Origin: Celoporthe dispersa
Taxonomy: Eukaryota > Ascomycota > Sordariomycetes > Diaporthales > Cryphonectriaceae
Length of the DNA: 64,000 bases
NCBI GenBank assembly: GCA_016584495.1
Contig: WAID01000004.1
Span: 1,240,001 to 1,304,000, forward strand
Direction of reading: 5' to 3'
The notes below the pieces were generated by a model. The model was not told the origin of the DNA. It saw nothing but the letters and a program-made list of their open reading frames with translations, and ran no database searches. The first letter of the stretch is position 1, and each line of letters begins with the position of its first letter. Shown here one piece after another: positions 13,001-23,404 of this stretch. A program made the translations under genes and the position numbers.

Positions 13001-15043
13001 CAGCGGCTGACCGCTACTCAGCGAAATGATAACAAACGTTGCAAATGTTGCCAACGGGCTGATCGTCTGCAGGCTGCTTCCTTCTCGGCGTCAATATTGC
13101 TATCGTCTCATATGGTACATGGGTGACACAGCGCAGAGTGATTTACCAATAAACACACGTAGGCAAAGCAGCCTGCGGTAGCCTTTTGACATCTTTAATT
13201 CGCTTACGCGAAGGCCTTGAATGGTCTTGGATATGATATCAGCAAGTCCAAGCATCTTGACCTCCTGCAAGGGATTAGCAAATGGTGCAGCTGCCCGGGT
13301 TCTGTCATTGCCCTAGACACGGACCTTCATCGACGCGAGCACCGAGGACGTCACATCAACCCGCCTCTGAATGCCGCGGACCCAAATCTTCTGAGCTTTG
13401 GCCATGAATCTTGCTAGTTGCATAATAGCCGTGGTGGACACTGCTGGAGTATTAGATATTGCCCGAGTGGGGAAAAGATCTACAGCCTGACCTATTGCAA
13501 CAACGACGGGGGCCAGCGCAGCCATGCCGAGCTGCCTGTGCAAGAGATATAGAGCGATGCCACATTCGAGCGGGGAAGCCCAGATTTCGTGCAGGGTGGC
13601 AGCGCTCTGGCATATGTTTTCCGTGTCAGTAGACATGAGCGTCACCGCTACTGTGATGCAGTTAGAACAAGTACAATAGCATATATGGGCTCAATCCCTA
13701 CTTGATTCGTCGAGGGCGGTGATGTTGAGGCTCAGTGTCTTGGTGTATATTAGACAGCAAAGACAACCCCTGACCGAGGTAACAAATCTGGCACGCGTGT
13801 GAGTCGTCTACGCTCATCGTATTCCCTCCCGGGCAGCTTACCGATAGGCCATCTGATAATAAAATCCGCTGGAGACCTAAAAGCTGTCAGTAAGTACAGA
13901 CGGGGATACAGACGGGATGATTGAGACCTACCGCCTGGCCAACAAAGACCAAGAACCAGGCCCCAGTCAGTCCCCAGCCGATTTCGTCAGGCTGAGAGGA
14001 ATCTTCGGCAAATTGAGTTGTCCTGTTGATGAGGAATGGTAACATGTACTTGAACGTCGTGAGACAAAGGCGGGGTAGCACGCCTGACAGGAAGGTCCAC
14101 TTGGTAGCCAACATTGTTGCGATGCAGAGAGAGTTTTTCATAGTTTGATTTGCTATAGCCTTGATGAGCATGAGACCTCAGACCGCCCGTATATAAGGGC
14201 TGCGTACCTGATTCCCACGCTCTCTGTGCGCGGGGCAGTAGTTTACTCGCGGCCATAGTCTCGTGGATCGGGTATCTGGCGGCCAGTCAGTAAATCTGAG
14301 CATGCTACAGCAGGCGAATCGCAGCAGCATTACAGGTCTTCGTCGGTCAGAGCTCGGCCGAAGCCAGTTCTCATCAGCGAATTGAGCCACCAGAAGACAC
14401 TGCGGCCCAGGATGCCACTGGTCACCTCGGGCGAGAGGTGTTGGTATCGGGACAGGAGAATGGATCTTTTTTCCCACACTTCGGCTGCCAAGATGAGAAA
14501 TTTGACCGCGGTAGTCGAGGTAAACAACCTGGCCACCACAGCTGCGCCCCCGAGCCGCCATAGTGTCCTGGCGATGGCACAATCGAAGAGCAATGTTATA
14601 AGCAGGTAAACAACAATGAGTGTCGATGGTCTGACCGAACGCGTGTGCTCGGCGTGAGACACGATCAGCAACAGAAGTCCGTTCACAAATACTAGAACAG
14701 TGGCAGCCGTCTGCAATTTGGAAGCGTGCGAAGGTCCCAGCGTCCGGCATAGCAGAACTGCAAGCTGCAGGACCGTGTAGACGCCGACAAGTCCCTACAG
14801 TCGAAAAGGGTGAGTCTTGGAGCACGGAAGCCAGTTTGTCTGCTTCTAGAAGAGGTGACCAGCGCTTACTAGTTTCAGCAAGGACCGCGAATTTTTTGCG
14901 ACCTTGTGAGGCTGTTTGCGCAGCCAGTACAGTCGCTGTGGTGCTAGAACAAGGAACAACGCAGAGGGCAAGATGGACAGGATAGCATTTTCGAAGCCGA
15001 CGGTAAAGTCGAACGTCCCGGGGGATATAGGCCCAAAGTCCAT
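10091..15043 (-). CDS. ABCC-family (MRP-type) full ABC transporter
   Basis: Eleven exons: 15043-14870, 14794-14334, 14275-14208, 14152-13932, 13876-13842, 13787-13702, 13650-13325, 13264-13147, 13083-12148, 12091-11354, 11295-10091. All phases close, giving about 1,455 residues, normal for fungal ABCC pumps. The N-terminal hydrophobic region (FDFTVGFENAILSILPS) is followed by TMD1. NBD1 has Walker A GHVGCGKST, signature LSGGQRQRVALARA and Walker B LVFLDDVFAG. After TMD2, NBD2 has Walker A GRSGCGKSS, the degenerate signature LSQGQRQLLCLARA and Walker B IVLLDEASSNVD. ATP-driven export of amphipathic or conjugated compounds across the plasma or vacuolar membrane is expected. The first in-frame ATG is 15043; 13 more codons upstream lack an ATG, so an extra 5' exon is possible. 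Position beside the MFS, RiPP and NRPS genes suggests product export or self-protection (inference). Confidence 0.9.
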
Positions 15044-15612
15044 CTCTGACACGCCTCCCGATAGGCTGTCTTGATTCCACAAGGGCGAGGCAATGTACGC
15101 AGTCTATGAGGCGGAGATGCTGCGGACCAGGAACGGAAAGACAGAGGATATAGATGGCAGAGTGAGATCAGACCGTGGACCGCAGAGAGTGGGAGCGGAC
15201 CCGATCTCGTTATCACCCTTTGGCCCTGTAGTGTGTACTGCATAGAGCTGAGACCCCCAGCAAAATTACGGGGCTGCATACTGTACAAGTCTTCCGTATA
15301 CTCACCGGTGTCCTAAGTGGGTCGCTGTAAGCGCTGTACTGTGTAAGCCCTCGCAGCCGATAAGCCACCACCGGGGTTTAATTATCTAACTTGTTTAGGT
15401 AGCAGTACCTTGCCCTGGTGCATCGCTCAGGGCCTGCTAATGCTGCCGGTACCAGTGTAGAATAAGAGCCCTGGAGAGCCCAGGCCAGCATGTTTACAAC
15501 GGTGTCACCCAGCGCACTTTGTAGCTGCTGGAGTCCTGAACTCTGGTCATTAGCTACCTGGGAAAAGGGTCTCCTTGTCTAAGATATCCACCTGGACTCC
15601 ACGACCCCTTCG
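15044..15612. promoter_or_regulatory. Shared divergent promoter of ABC and MFS transporters
   Basis: About 570 bases separate the head-to-head starts of the ABC transporter (minus) and the MFS transporter (plus). No ORF here looks protein-like. The arrangement would allow co-regulation of the two exporters (inference from layout; no factor site identified). Confidence 0.5.
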
Positions 15613-17332
15613 ATGGCCGAGGAGGAGAATACTCCGCTGCTAGCGGGAAGGGTGCATACTCAAGACCCTCAGCGCGAACAAAAGGCACGGTTGACACTGT
15701 TCTTGGTGTTTGCGACCAATTTCCTCTTGTTCGGCGGACAGGTGATTGCACTGGCCCCCCGCATAAAGATTTACGAGTCGATTATATGCCCAGGTCATCC
15801 GGCAGGGGTTAATTGCATCGGCCTGGTCTCGTCTGAACAGGAACGATGCAAAGACGCAGACGTCCAGGCTGAGCTGGCATTCTTGCTCGGCATTGAGGAG
15901 TTTCTGACAGTCTTTCTCAGTATGTGTATTAGCACTGTCACTGTCAACTGTTTGATCTCGAATTGACTCATCTGGCTGCGCAAGGTGTCCTCAGCATACC
16001 ATACAGTTTCGTGGCAGATCGATTAGGATGGGCTCCTGTCCTCTCGCTCTCGCTTTGTGGCGTTATACTGGAGACAGTGTGGCCCTTCATCGTTTGTGAG
16101 TTATCCCACCAGCTGCTCTCAACAACCCATGCTGATTCCCGCATCAGGTATGTTCTGTGACCGTTCGACGATCCGCTGGGTGTGGTTTGGCGTTGCGTTC
16201 GAGGCCATTGGAGGAGGAATCACTGTCACCGTCACCATGCTCAACCTTATTCTAGCCAACGTGGTGTCATCCGGATCTAGGTAAAGGCACGTTCCTCACT
16301 CACGATGGGCCTGTTGATTAATATTGGCCCAGGACGAGGATCTTCCTCTACTTGACCGCAACCACCCTAGTTGCATCAGCGCTGGGACAGATTCTCTCTA
16401 CGATACTCATGCGCAGGAATGTCTGGCTCTCGGCCTACATCGGCTGCAGCCTGAATGTCGTAGCCCTGGGTGTTTCTCTTGCATTGTTGAGGACAATGAG
16501 CGACCGGAACACCTGTCATGCAGCAATTACGACGCCTCGGGAAGGGGAGGCCATATCGATCCCAGCGGATGGTTCAATACGGACACTGGCCATCAAGACC
16601 CTCGAGGTGCTTCGAATCAGGCCCCACATTGCGATTGTGCTCCTTTGTGCTTTCGCATTCCCCCCTGGGCGAGGATTCGATGTTCACTATCATCTTGCTC
16701 TATATCTCGAAACGCTACGGATGGAGCATTGCAGACGTAAGTTATGATGTCCCTTCTTTGCTAAACGACAACTAAACAAAAGCGGTAGGCAAACCTTCTC
16801 GTGGCGTTCAGCTCGGTTGCCCAACTATTCACATTAGTTGTGGGCGTTCCTGGTCTAGGCTTTCTGTTAGTAAAATATGGTCAAGCAACTTCATATACTC
16901 GTGATCGAGTCATCCTCCAAGTTGAAGGCATTGTCCTTGTAATCGGAGCGTTGTGCACGGCCGTGGCACCGACAGTCATTATGGCCACTGGAGGTGAGCA
17001 GAGTATCCGGGAGCTGTATGTACCAAGCTAACAGTTACCAAACAGGTATCGTCATCCTATCTTTCGGGATGGCCATCGTCACCGTGCTGAGATCTCTCGT
17101 GGCGGACTTGGTACCTGCGACTGAAGTCACGCTGGTCTACTCTATGATGAGTATGATGATGCGTGTTGGTTCTGGTGTAGCAGGACCGGTATTTGCGTGG
17201 AGCTTTGCGCTTGGGATGACATTGGGACCGGGCTGGATAGGCCTACCATTTACTATCTCAGCTGCTCTTTTCTTTGTCGGAACTTTAACGCTGTTGTTTC
17301 TTCCCAGTCGGCCATATCAAGGCTCTGGGTGA
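15613..17332 (+). CDS. Major facilitator superfamily transporter, one frame break
   Basis: Six exons: 15613-15919, 15985-16095, 16148-16280, 16333-16736, 16789-16993, 17046-17332; about 481 residues. The N-terminus is short and hydrophilic (MAEEENTPLLAGR), followed by repeated hydrophobic segments. The loop VLSIPYSFVADRLG matches the MFS signature between TM2 and TM3 (G...D..G). Later helices include ANLLVAFSSVAQLFTLVVGV and IGLPFTISAALFFVGTLTLL, consistent with about 12 helices. In exon 4 the frame changes at the C run 16660-16665, between the LLCAFAF segment and MFTIILLYISKRYGWSIAD, where one base appears to be extra. Proton-driven efflux at the plasma membrane is the family norm. Divergent from the ABC transporter, so it probably belongs to the same cluster. 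Confidence 0.8.
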
Positions 17333-17696
17333 AACGGTACCGTGAGACCTGTCAACTCAAGATGGATGATGTGGTAGTCTGTACGGTTCAGCCAGATTGT
17401 TCTAGCTTCTGCGTGGGTATCATATACCCCCGAACATGCTCGCATCGCTATCTGTCGTTACCTTGAAAGAATGTTAAGCGTCAAGAACTTTGAGAACAGC
17501 ATATTTTGACGGCTGGCTTGCTGTCTCTGCGCCTATCCTCCAAGACCCAGAAATTTTTGGAAATATCAATTAACTAGCTATCCCAAACTTGAACATCAAG
17601 CAGTCCCTCAATGTCTCCAAGTGAAGTCGTCAACATCAGAGAAAGGACAGTAGCAAGTCCTAGGTAAATGTATCATATCAAAACATCTGTACCCAT
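17333..17696. other. Convergent intergenic region
   Basis: 3' sides of the MFS gene (plus) and the ATP-grasp gene (minus). No gene seen. Confidence 0.5.
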
Positions 17697-19099
17697 TCAG
17701 AAGGCATAGACCTCATCTACTACTGCGTCCAATTGTTTCGCCGTCCGCGCAGCACAAATAATGATGCACTGATGCTGTTCCTCTCCAGTTTCGGCGCAAT
17801 GTTTTGTTTCAACACTGAGGACAATGATGCTGCCTTGTCGCAGATGTTCCTGGAAGCACCGTGTAAACGTAGCTAATGATCCCACGAAGTTGACCTCCGT
17901 GAGCATTGTTGCGTGGTGCAAGTGCCGTTGGACGGAGAGGTGTTGTTGCATCAGACACAAGGGTGTGCCGCCGTTAATACGAGGATTGAGGTCGATCAGC
18001 CATTGTTTTCCGGAACCGTCAATGAGGACGTCAACTCCTGCTGGTCCGATGTATCTGTGCCGCGCAATTTAGCAACCGTCTCGAACGATACGGCCACAGG
18101 TCAACTTGGATCTCACCCGTCTGCGGCCAGAGTCTGTGCTACTGAGGCAGTCATGTCATCCAGCAACAACTTCAGCGGCAACTGTTCATTGTATTTGATG
18201 ATTCCCCGCCAATGGCCTCCCCGGTCGAACGTCTGCTCGGTGACTCCAATGAAAGCGGAGCGGCCAGTACGTCCGACAAAAAAGTGCGCGCAATAGTTGT
18301 GCGTCGCATCGATGAAATCAGTCACGAGAATCTTGTGACGCGAGGAGCCGTAAGAAGGCTGAGTCTTGTACCTTCTTCGCAACGCCCTAAGCATTTCCTC
18401 CCGCTGCGCTTCGGATGTCACAACCCACGTCCCGGCACCGCTGAGCCCATGCGTCGTCTTCACCACAAACGGGGTTGCCTTGGCTTCCATATCCGTCATA
18501 AAGACCTGGTTTAGAGGGAAGATTTCCTGTCTGGGCATATGCACGGGCAGCCGAGGTAGATAGGCTTTGGAATGGAAGAGATAGTGGCGGTCAGGGTCAA
18601 CGACATGCGGCAGGGAGGCGCACCAGTCATGCGGGAACGGGAGAACGATAGTCTTCCCCAGGCCTTCGACGATATCAGAGAGTTCGGTGTCCATGTCGTC
18701 GACGGAGACACTCGTGACATGTTTCGGCAGTTGTGATGGGTCGATCCTGCTGGAGAGGCCTTGAGGCCTGTCCTCATCCAGCTGTCGTGGCGGACAGTCT
18801 TTGGAGCAGATGGTCAAGACGTCGATATTTCCCAGGAAGAACCTGAACCGGTACATCTCACAGATAATGTATTTGACCGCGGAAGCCTGCCGCCGGGACT
18901 CCTCCATGTCGGTTGGGAACAAGTCGGTAAAGTCATCGTCAATAAAGAATTTTCTGTTGCGGGGATGATTCTGACCGTAGTCAACGCAGGAGCTCGGATA
19001 ATGCGGAATGTAGACCAAGTTACTGAGCCCTTCCTTGCGGTAGAGATCGGCGAGCGTGAAATCGAGGTGTATTTTTGTTGTGCTAGCAGGGAGAAGCAT
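17697..19099 (-). CDS. ATP-grasp domain protein
   Basis: Two exons, 19099-18117 and 18054-17697, about 446 residues. ATP-grasp enzymes use ATP to activate a carboxylate as an acyl phosphate and couple it to an amine or thiol nucleophile. Evidence: a glycine-rich nucleotide segment PFVVKTTHGLSGAGTWVV, a metal/ATP segment DFIDATHNYCAHFFVGRTG, and the metal-ligand motif WLIDLNPRINGG in exon 2. The stretch before the fold (YIPHYPSSCVDYGQNH and following) has no family I can name. Related stand-alone fungal ATP-grasp proteins are known but poorly characterised. Codons upstream of ATG 19099 stay open for eight codons (to a TTG at 19123) without an ATG, so an extra upstream exon cannot be excluded. 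Lying in the cluster it could form an amide bond on the peptide product or a precursor amino acid; this is inference. Confidence 0.75.
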
Positions 19100-20113
19100 G
19101 TTGTTCTGCGAGGGGATTCTCAAAATTGGGATCAGCTGTGGTATTCAAGGGCGCAGTTGAAGAAGATAATACGTCAAACATGAAAATAGCTTTGTATTTT
19201 ACCGACTAAACTCAAGCATTGTAGCAAACGGCCTCTCTTTATATTTCTTTCGACCATACTTCTTACACTGATAATCCCTCTATTTGCGTACAGTCATAGA
19301 CACTTCCGTCTTCAATCTTGCCATCCAATTTCTAGAGCCATAGCTAAAATAATAAAATCAGTCCAAAGCATGTATATAACAGAAGAAAAAGGTGAGGCTA
19401 GCTCGCTTTTGATTCTTTCTAAATTAACTTCTATATTATTATAGTTTGGCTCGACTATATCAATAAACTGGTTATAGGAATTTTAATAATCAAATTAATA
19501 ACTAGTACCTACATATACATAAGGACTCTAACGCTAACGCCGTCTGTAATTTGATCTGGAACCGGTGAGACTTTGGATATTCTAATATCCGAGCAGAGAA
19601 CTATCTGCAAAACGGAGTGAGGCATGCAGGTCAGGCGAACGATGGAAGGAGGAAGGTTGTAAGGGATATGGGGTCCCATTAGCTTGATGGGTCCTTCATG
19701 GTAAAGGTTACAACAGCCCTGCGGGAGGATTCATGCAAGTACCCATGTAGACTCCGCTGACCCAGTCAGCCTACTGATCAAGGAGACTGATACGACGTTG
19801 CGTCTAGCAAGATCTAAAATTTGTACTAAGTACTTTGTTCGTTACTAACGCAACCGAGTACGCATTGCTCCGTGCAGGGGAGATGGCCCACAGGTTCATC
19901 ACGTATGGTGAAAATGGTTTGACGGCGTGGAATCAGGGCGCGGCGCAGAAGGATCTCTTCCTTGGAGAAACTAGCATAAAAGCTCACCTTCAGGTTCCGT
20001 GGACCGGGAAAGCGGCCAAAAAGAAGTCATACTCTCTATATTATTCACTCAGTTGGACTTTTGAGAAGGCCCCCCCCAAAAAAAGAAAGAAAGAAAAAGC
20101 ACCATCTATCATC
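19100..20113. promoter_or_regulatory. AT-rich divergent intergenic region
   Basis: About 1 kb between the head-to-head ATP-grasp (minus) and amino-acid oxidase (plus) genes, very AT-rich from 19190 to 19520. No protein-like ORF. A shared divergent promoter is likely from the layout. Confidence 0.45.
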
Positions 20114-21465
20114 ATGCAGTCGTCATGTCCAGCGCAGATAGTGGTCCTCGGGTATGTTCTTTGCCACAGGACAGGCGCCTCCGCTAACCTAGTCAACAGG
20201 GCCGGAATTATTGGACTCCAGACTGCACTGGTTCTCAGGGACGCCGGTTTTGAGGTTGTTATCTTTGCGAAGGATTTTCCAGGATCACAAGATCCACTAT
20301 ACACCTCTACTTGGTATGTGACTCCGTCATAGTGTCTTGCCCGCCTCCCCCCTTGCTGTGGCCAGAGCAGGCAGACTCACATGGATCCTACAGGTCCGGA
20401 GCGGTGAGTACGGCAAAGGCGGACTGAGTGTGCCGTGAGCGTCACGTGCTGAAAATAGCCTCAGCAATGGCGGTCGAACATCAACATTGGTAATCAGCAA
20501 GACTGGGACCGGCAGACCTACCTCCACTGGCTGGACCTGACTAGGAAGGCTCCTCCAGAAGTTCTTGGGTTGGAGGTACCTATTGGATCCCCAACAACAT
20601 CCCTACTCCACGACATCGTGCTAAATAGTAGAACAGCTAAAAAGGAGCGCTTACTTTTGGTTCGTAGTCATCTCCTCTCCGTGTCACATCACACGAGCGA
20701 CTACAGCTGACAGAATTACCCCAGGGACCAGCCCGAGCAGGGTAAACCTGAGGAATCTCACTGGTGGACCTCTTTCATCCGCAGCTTCCGAGTCCTACAG
20801 CCAGAGGAGTTGGCAAAGGAGGGCTCGTTCGCTGCCGGCTTCGAGTACGAGACCTTTGTTCTCTGTCCCGCTCGCTTCCTTGCATACCTGTACGAACAGT
20901 GCAAGGAGCACGGTATCGTATGCCGGACAGGCTCTGTATCGTCCCTTGGTGAGATCTTCTCTGTCAGAGGACTCGAACACGCTCTCGGCGTGGTGAACTG
21001 CACCGGTGTCGCGGCTGGAGCTCTCGTTCCGGACCCGCAGTGTTTTCCAAGCAAGGGGCAGACCGTCGTCGTCTCGGGGCTTGCCGGACGTGTGGCCACG
21101 CGGCGCGGCGATGGCTGGGAGGCGCTCGTCATCCCATGGCCGGGGACGAACACGACCATGCTCGGGGGTGCAAGATTCCGAACGAGTGGGACACGTCGCC
21201 GGATGAGGCCATGACCCGAACTATCTTGGACCGCTGCAAGCCCATCGCGCCCGAGCTGTTGAAAGCCGATGGAGAGTTTGAGGTTCTACAAGTTCGCGTG
21301 GGGCTTCGTCCAGCGAGATACGAGGGCCCGAGGATGGAGCTGGAGCGATACCGAGACAAGTTCATCTGTCATGCTTACGGTCACGACAGTGCCGGATATG
21401 AGGGGTCCGTGGGTATCGCGCGAGAAGTTCTCGGGTTGGTACGCGGGCATCTGAAGATGTCTTGA
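20114..21465 (+). CDS. D-amino-acid oxidase family flavoenzyme, one frame break
   Basis: Exons 20114-20151, 20200-20313, 20394-20403 (10-base micro-exon), 20465-20575 and 20714-21465; about 341 residues, the usual D-amino-acid oxidase length. The Rossmann FAD motif VVLGAGIIGLQTALVL is split by intron 1. The segment after the micro-exon reads QWRSNI, matching the (A/G)xHWR region of these enzymes with Gln for His. The C-terminus has HAYGHDSAGYEGSVGIA, matching the family signature around a conserved Tyr-Gly-His with GYxxS. These flavoenzymes deaminate D-amino acids to 2-oxo acids with release of H2O2, usually in peroxisomes. I see no clear C-terminal SKL signal; the end is GHLKMS. The frame changes at the G run 21164-21168, where one base appears missing. 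In this cluster it could act on a pathway intermediate or remove D-amino acids (inference). Confidence 0.82.
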
Positions 21466-21536
21466 GGGTTAAATACCATCGAGTTCCGCTCTGATTTTGG
21501 GGGAGCCCAACAAGGCACCGCTACAGATTCTTGTTC
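21466..21536. other. Short convergent spacer
   Basis: Only about 70 bases separate the stop of the amino-acid oxidase (plus) from the stop of the UstYa-type gene (minus); the genes are tail to tail. Confidence 0.6.
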
Positions 21537-22327
21537 TTAGAAGAGAGGCTCTAATGTAACATTCTTTCCAACGCTTCTCATCAAGGCTATCAACTCCCGA
21601 TGGTCACCACACTGCCGTGTGTCCTGGGAGCCGTCGATAAACGGTGCAAGTCTGCCATCTTGCAGCCGAGCCTGCCTTTCTATTGTGCCGTCTGCCCAAC
21701 AGAGGATTGTCTGTAGCCTTGATTTTAGTCTCTGGAGTTTTGAATATTTTTTTTGTCTTTTTCTTTTTCTTTTTTCAACATACCCTTCTCAAGTAGTCGA
21801 AACAGTGCGGCCAGTGCATATTGTCCGATTCATCCATCCCTGGGTCGTTGCCAGCTCTTGCTGTCTGTAGGGCCTCCCGAAAGCCAGACAAGCAATGGAG
21901 CTGGTGAAACCTAGTAAATTGTAAGCAGAGGAACGAGGAGTGATATTTGTGCCTTTACTACTACTGACATGGATATAGTTGCTGGCATGTCTACATTACC
22001 GTTCTCGGGGTCGCTCATATTAAAGACTGACCCTTGGCCACCGAGGGCATCCCAGAGAGGATCATAGACATGGTCCAGACTCATATAGCGATGATCTCTG
22101 TTATAGATTGCCTGGATGCCATCGGATGCTGCTGCCCTGCACGTGTCTGGTTGAGGACGGGCATTCCTGATGATACCGGCAGCGAGTATGACTGAAACAG
22201 TAGAGGACAGAGCGCAGTAGCATAGGAGCCAGAGGACGAGCAGGCAACTACGCTCAGGTGGTCTCTTCTCAGATGTTTCGCTGTCTGAAGTGCCCTCAAG
22301 GCGCTGGTAACCAAGAGAAAACAGCAT
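21537..22327 (-). CDS. UstYa-family (DUF3328) oxidase-like membrane protein
   Basis: Three exons, 22327-21969, 21910-21784 and 21710-21537; 219 residues with all phases closing. UstYa-type proteins carry two HxxHC motifs and perform oxidative cyclisation or related chemistry on fungal ribosomal peptides. Seen here: a short cytoplasmic N-terminus, one transmembrane helix (CLLVLWLLCYCALSSTVSVI), the DUF3328-like SLDHVYDPLWDALGG, then MFHQLHC formed across the first intron, and HWPHCFDYLRR ending exon 2. The third exon contributes TILCWADGTIE and RQCGDHRELIALM, matching the usual C-terminal Cys/Trp region. The first-exon ORF alone ends in nonsense before the motifs, so a single-ORF reading would miss the gene as a short hypothetical. 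It is the shortest of the three HxxHC proteins here and lies next to the amino-acid oxidase, 3.3 kb from the repeat precursor. Confidence 0.88.
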
Positions 22328-23404
22328 TGTATGAGGCAAGGGGCCGCACCAAAAGTCGCCGTGTGAAAACGCTTGACACAAAAAAGACAGTGCCAAGCAA
22401 TTCAGCTACCATAGAATTATGAGGATGGCCTTTGAAGTTGTCAATTTGCAGATAGGAGGGCCTGGGTGCCTCAAGCACTGCACTGGACGTGCTTTGTGGT
22501 AGCAGGACTGATGTCGTCGACCTACCTTTGGGGGCCCCCTTTCTACCTAGCTCTCCTGGGCACATCTTACCCTACAGCAGGCTCCGCACACTAGCAGGGC
22601 ATGCAAGGTGAGCTGCTTATGGACTTATAGAGTAGGTGGGGAAAACCGACAGGATTGATGTGCTGTGCTTACTGAGAACCTCCGGACCACGGGCGCCATG
22701 ATATTGTGCAGCCAGTCTAGGTAAAACCAACAGCCCCTGCCATTATGAACGCCACGCGAGAGTCAAATGACCTTGATAGGTGAGGGCTTACTGTAGTATC
22801 TGCCGCCACAGGATCCCATGTACAGTATACTTGCTCCCCCAGCAATGTGGGTCTTGGTGGGTGAAGGGGGGAGGGGCCGGGGGCTGCAAACGCACGATTC
22901 TTGGCCAAGCAAAGTAACTTTGATCTGTTCGTCGCTCGATGTTGCGAGTGCCCTTCACTGTGATGACTAGAGGTCCAGTTGGAGGTCCTGCCGGGCTTGT
23001 AAAAGGCCAGGAACCGGGCAGGCGCTGTGGAGCACGAGTGAGTTCTGGGAATCTGGAGTATTCGATATGCCACTGTGAGGTTTGCCTGCCTACTGCGGAA
23101 TTCTTCCCAAATCTGAGATCACAATTCGTGTATTTGCATTGACATGACTATATAATCTCTATTCTTCCTTTTTTATAGTATTATATCTTTCCATCAAGTC
23201 CTTGCAACATGTTTTGTATGGCTTGAGTCTCGTATAACTATCCAGGTCGGATCCGTGTAGCGATAGCTAAGGCTTCATAACGAGCCTTACGTTTCCGGAC
23301 GTTCATCTCCGCCGTATAAGCCTTTCTTCCCTTCCTCTGGAACAATGAAACCAGTCCCGAACCCAGTCTTGTTGGCATATGGGTCTCCTGTAAAAGGGGT
23401 TTCG
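22328..23404. other. Spacer between two UstYa-type genes
   Basis: About 1.1 kb between two minus-strand UstYa-type genes. Short ORFs exist on both strands but none shows hydrophobic, motif or composition signals of a gene. Confidence 0.45.

Noticed and set aside
14153..14207. Reading through 14171 (peptide starting MLIKAIANQ) as coding in the ABC transporter
   Set aside because: A 55-base GT-AG intron here joins RAWES to ANQTMKNSL in phase; the read-through frame meets a stop just upstream.
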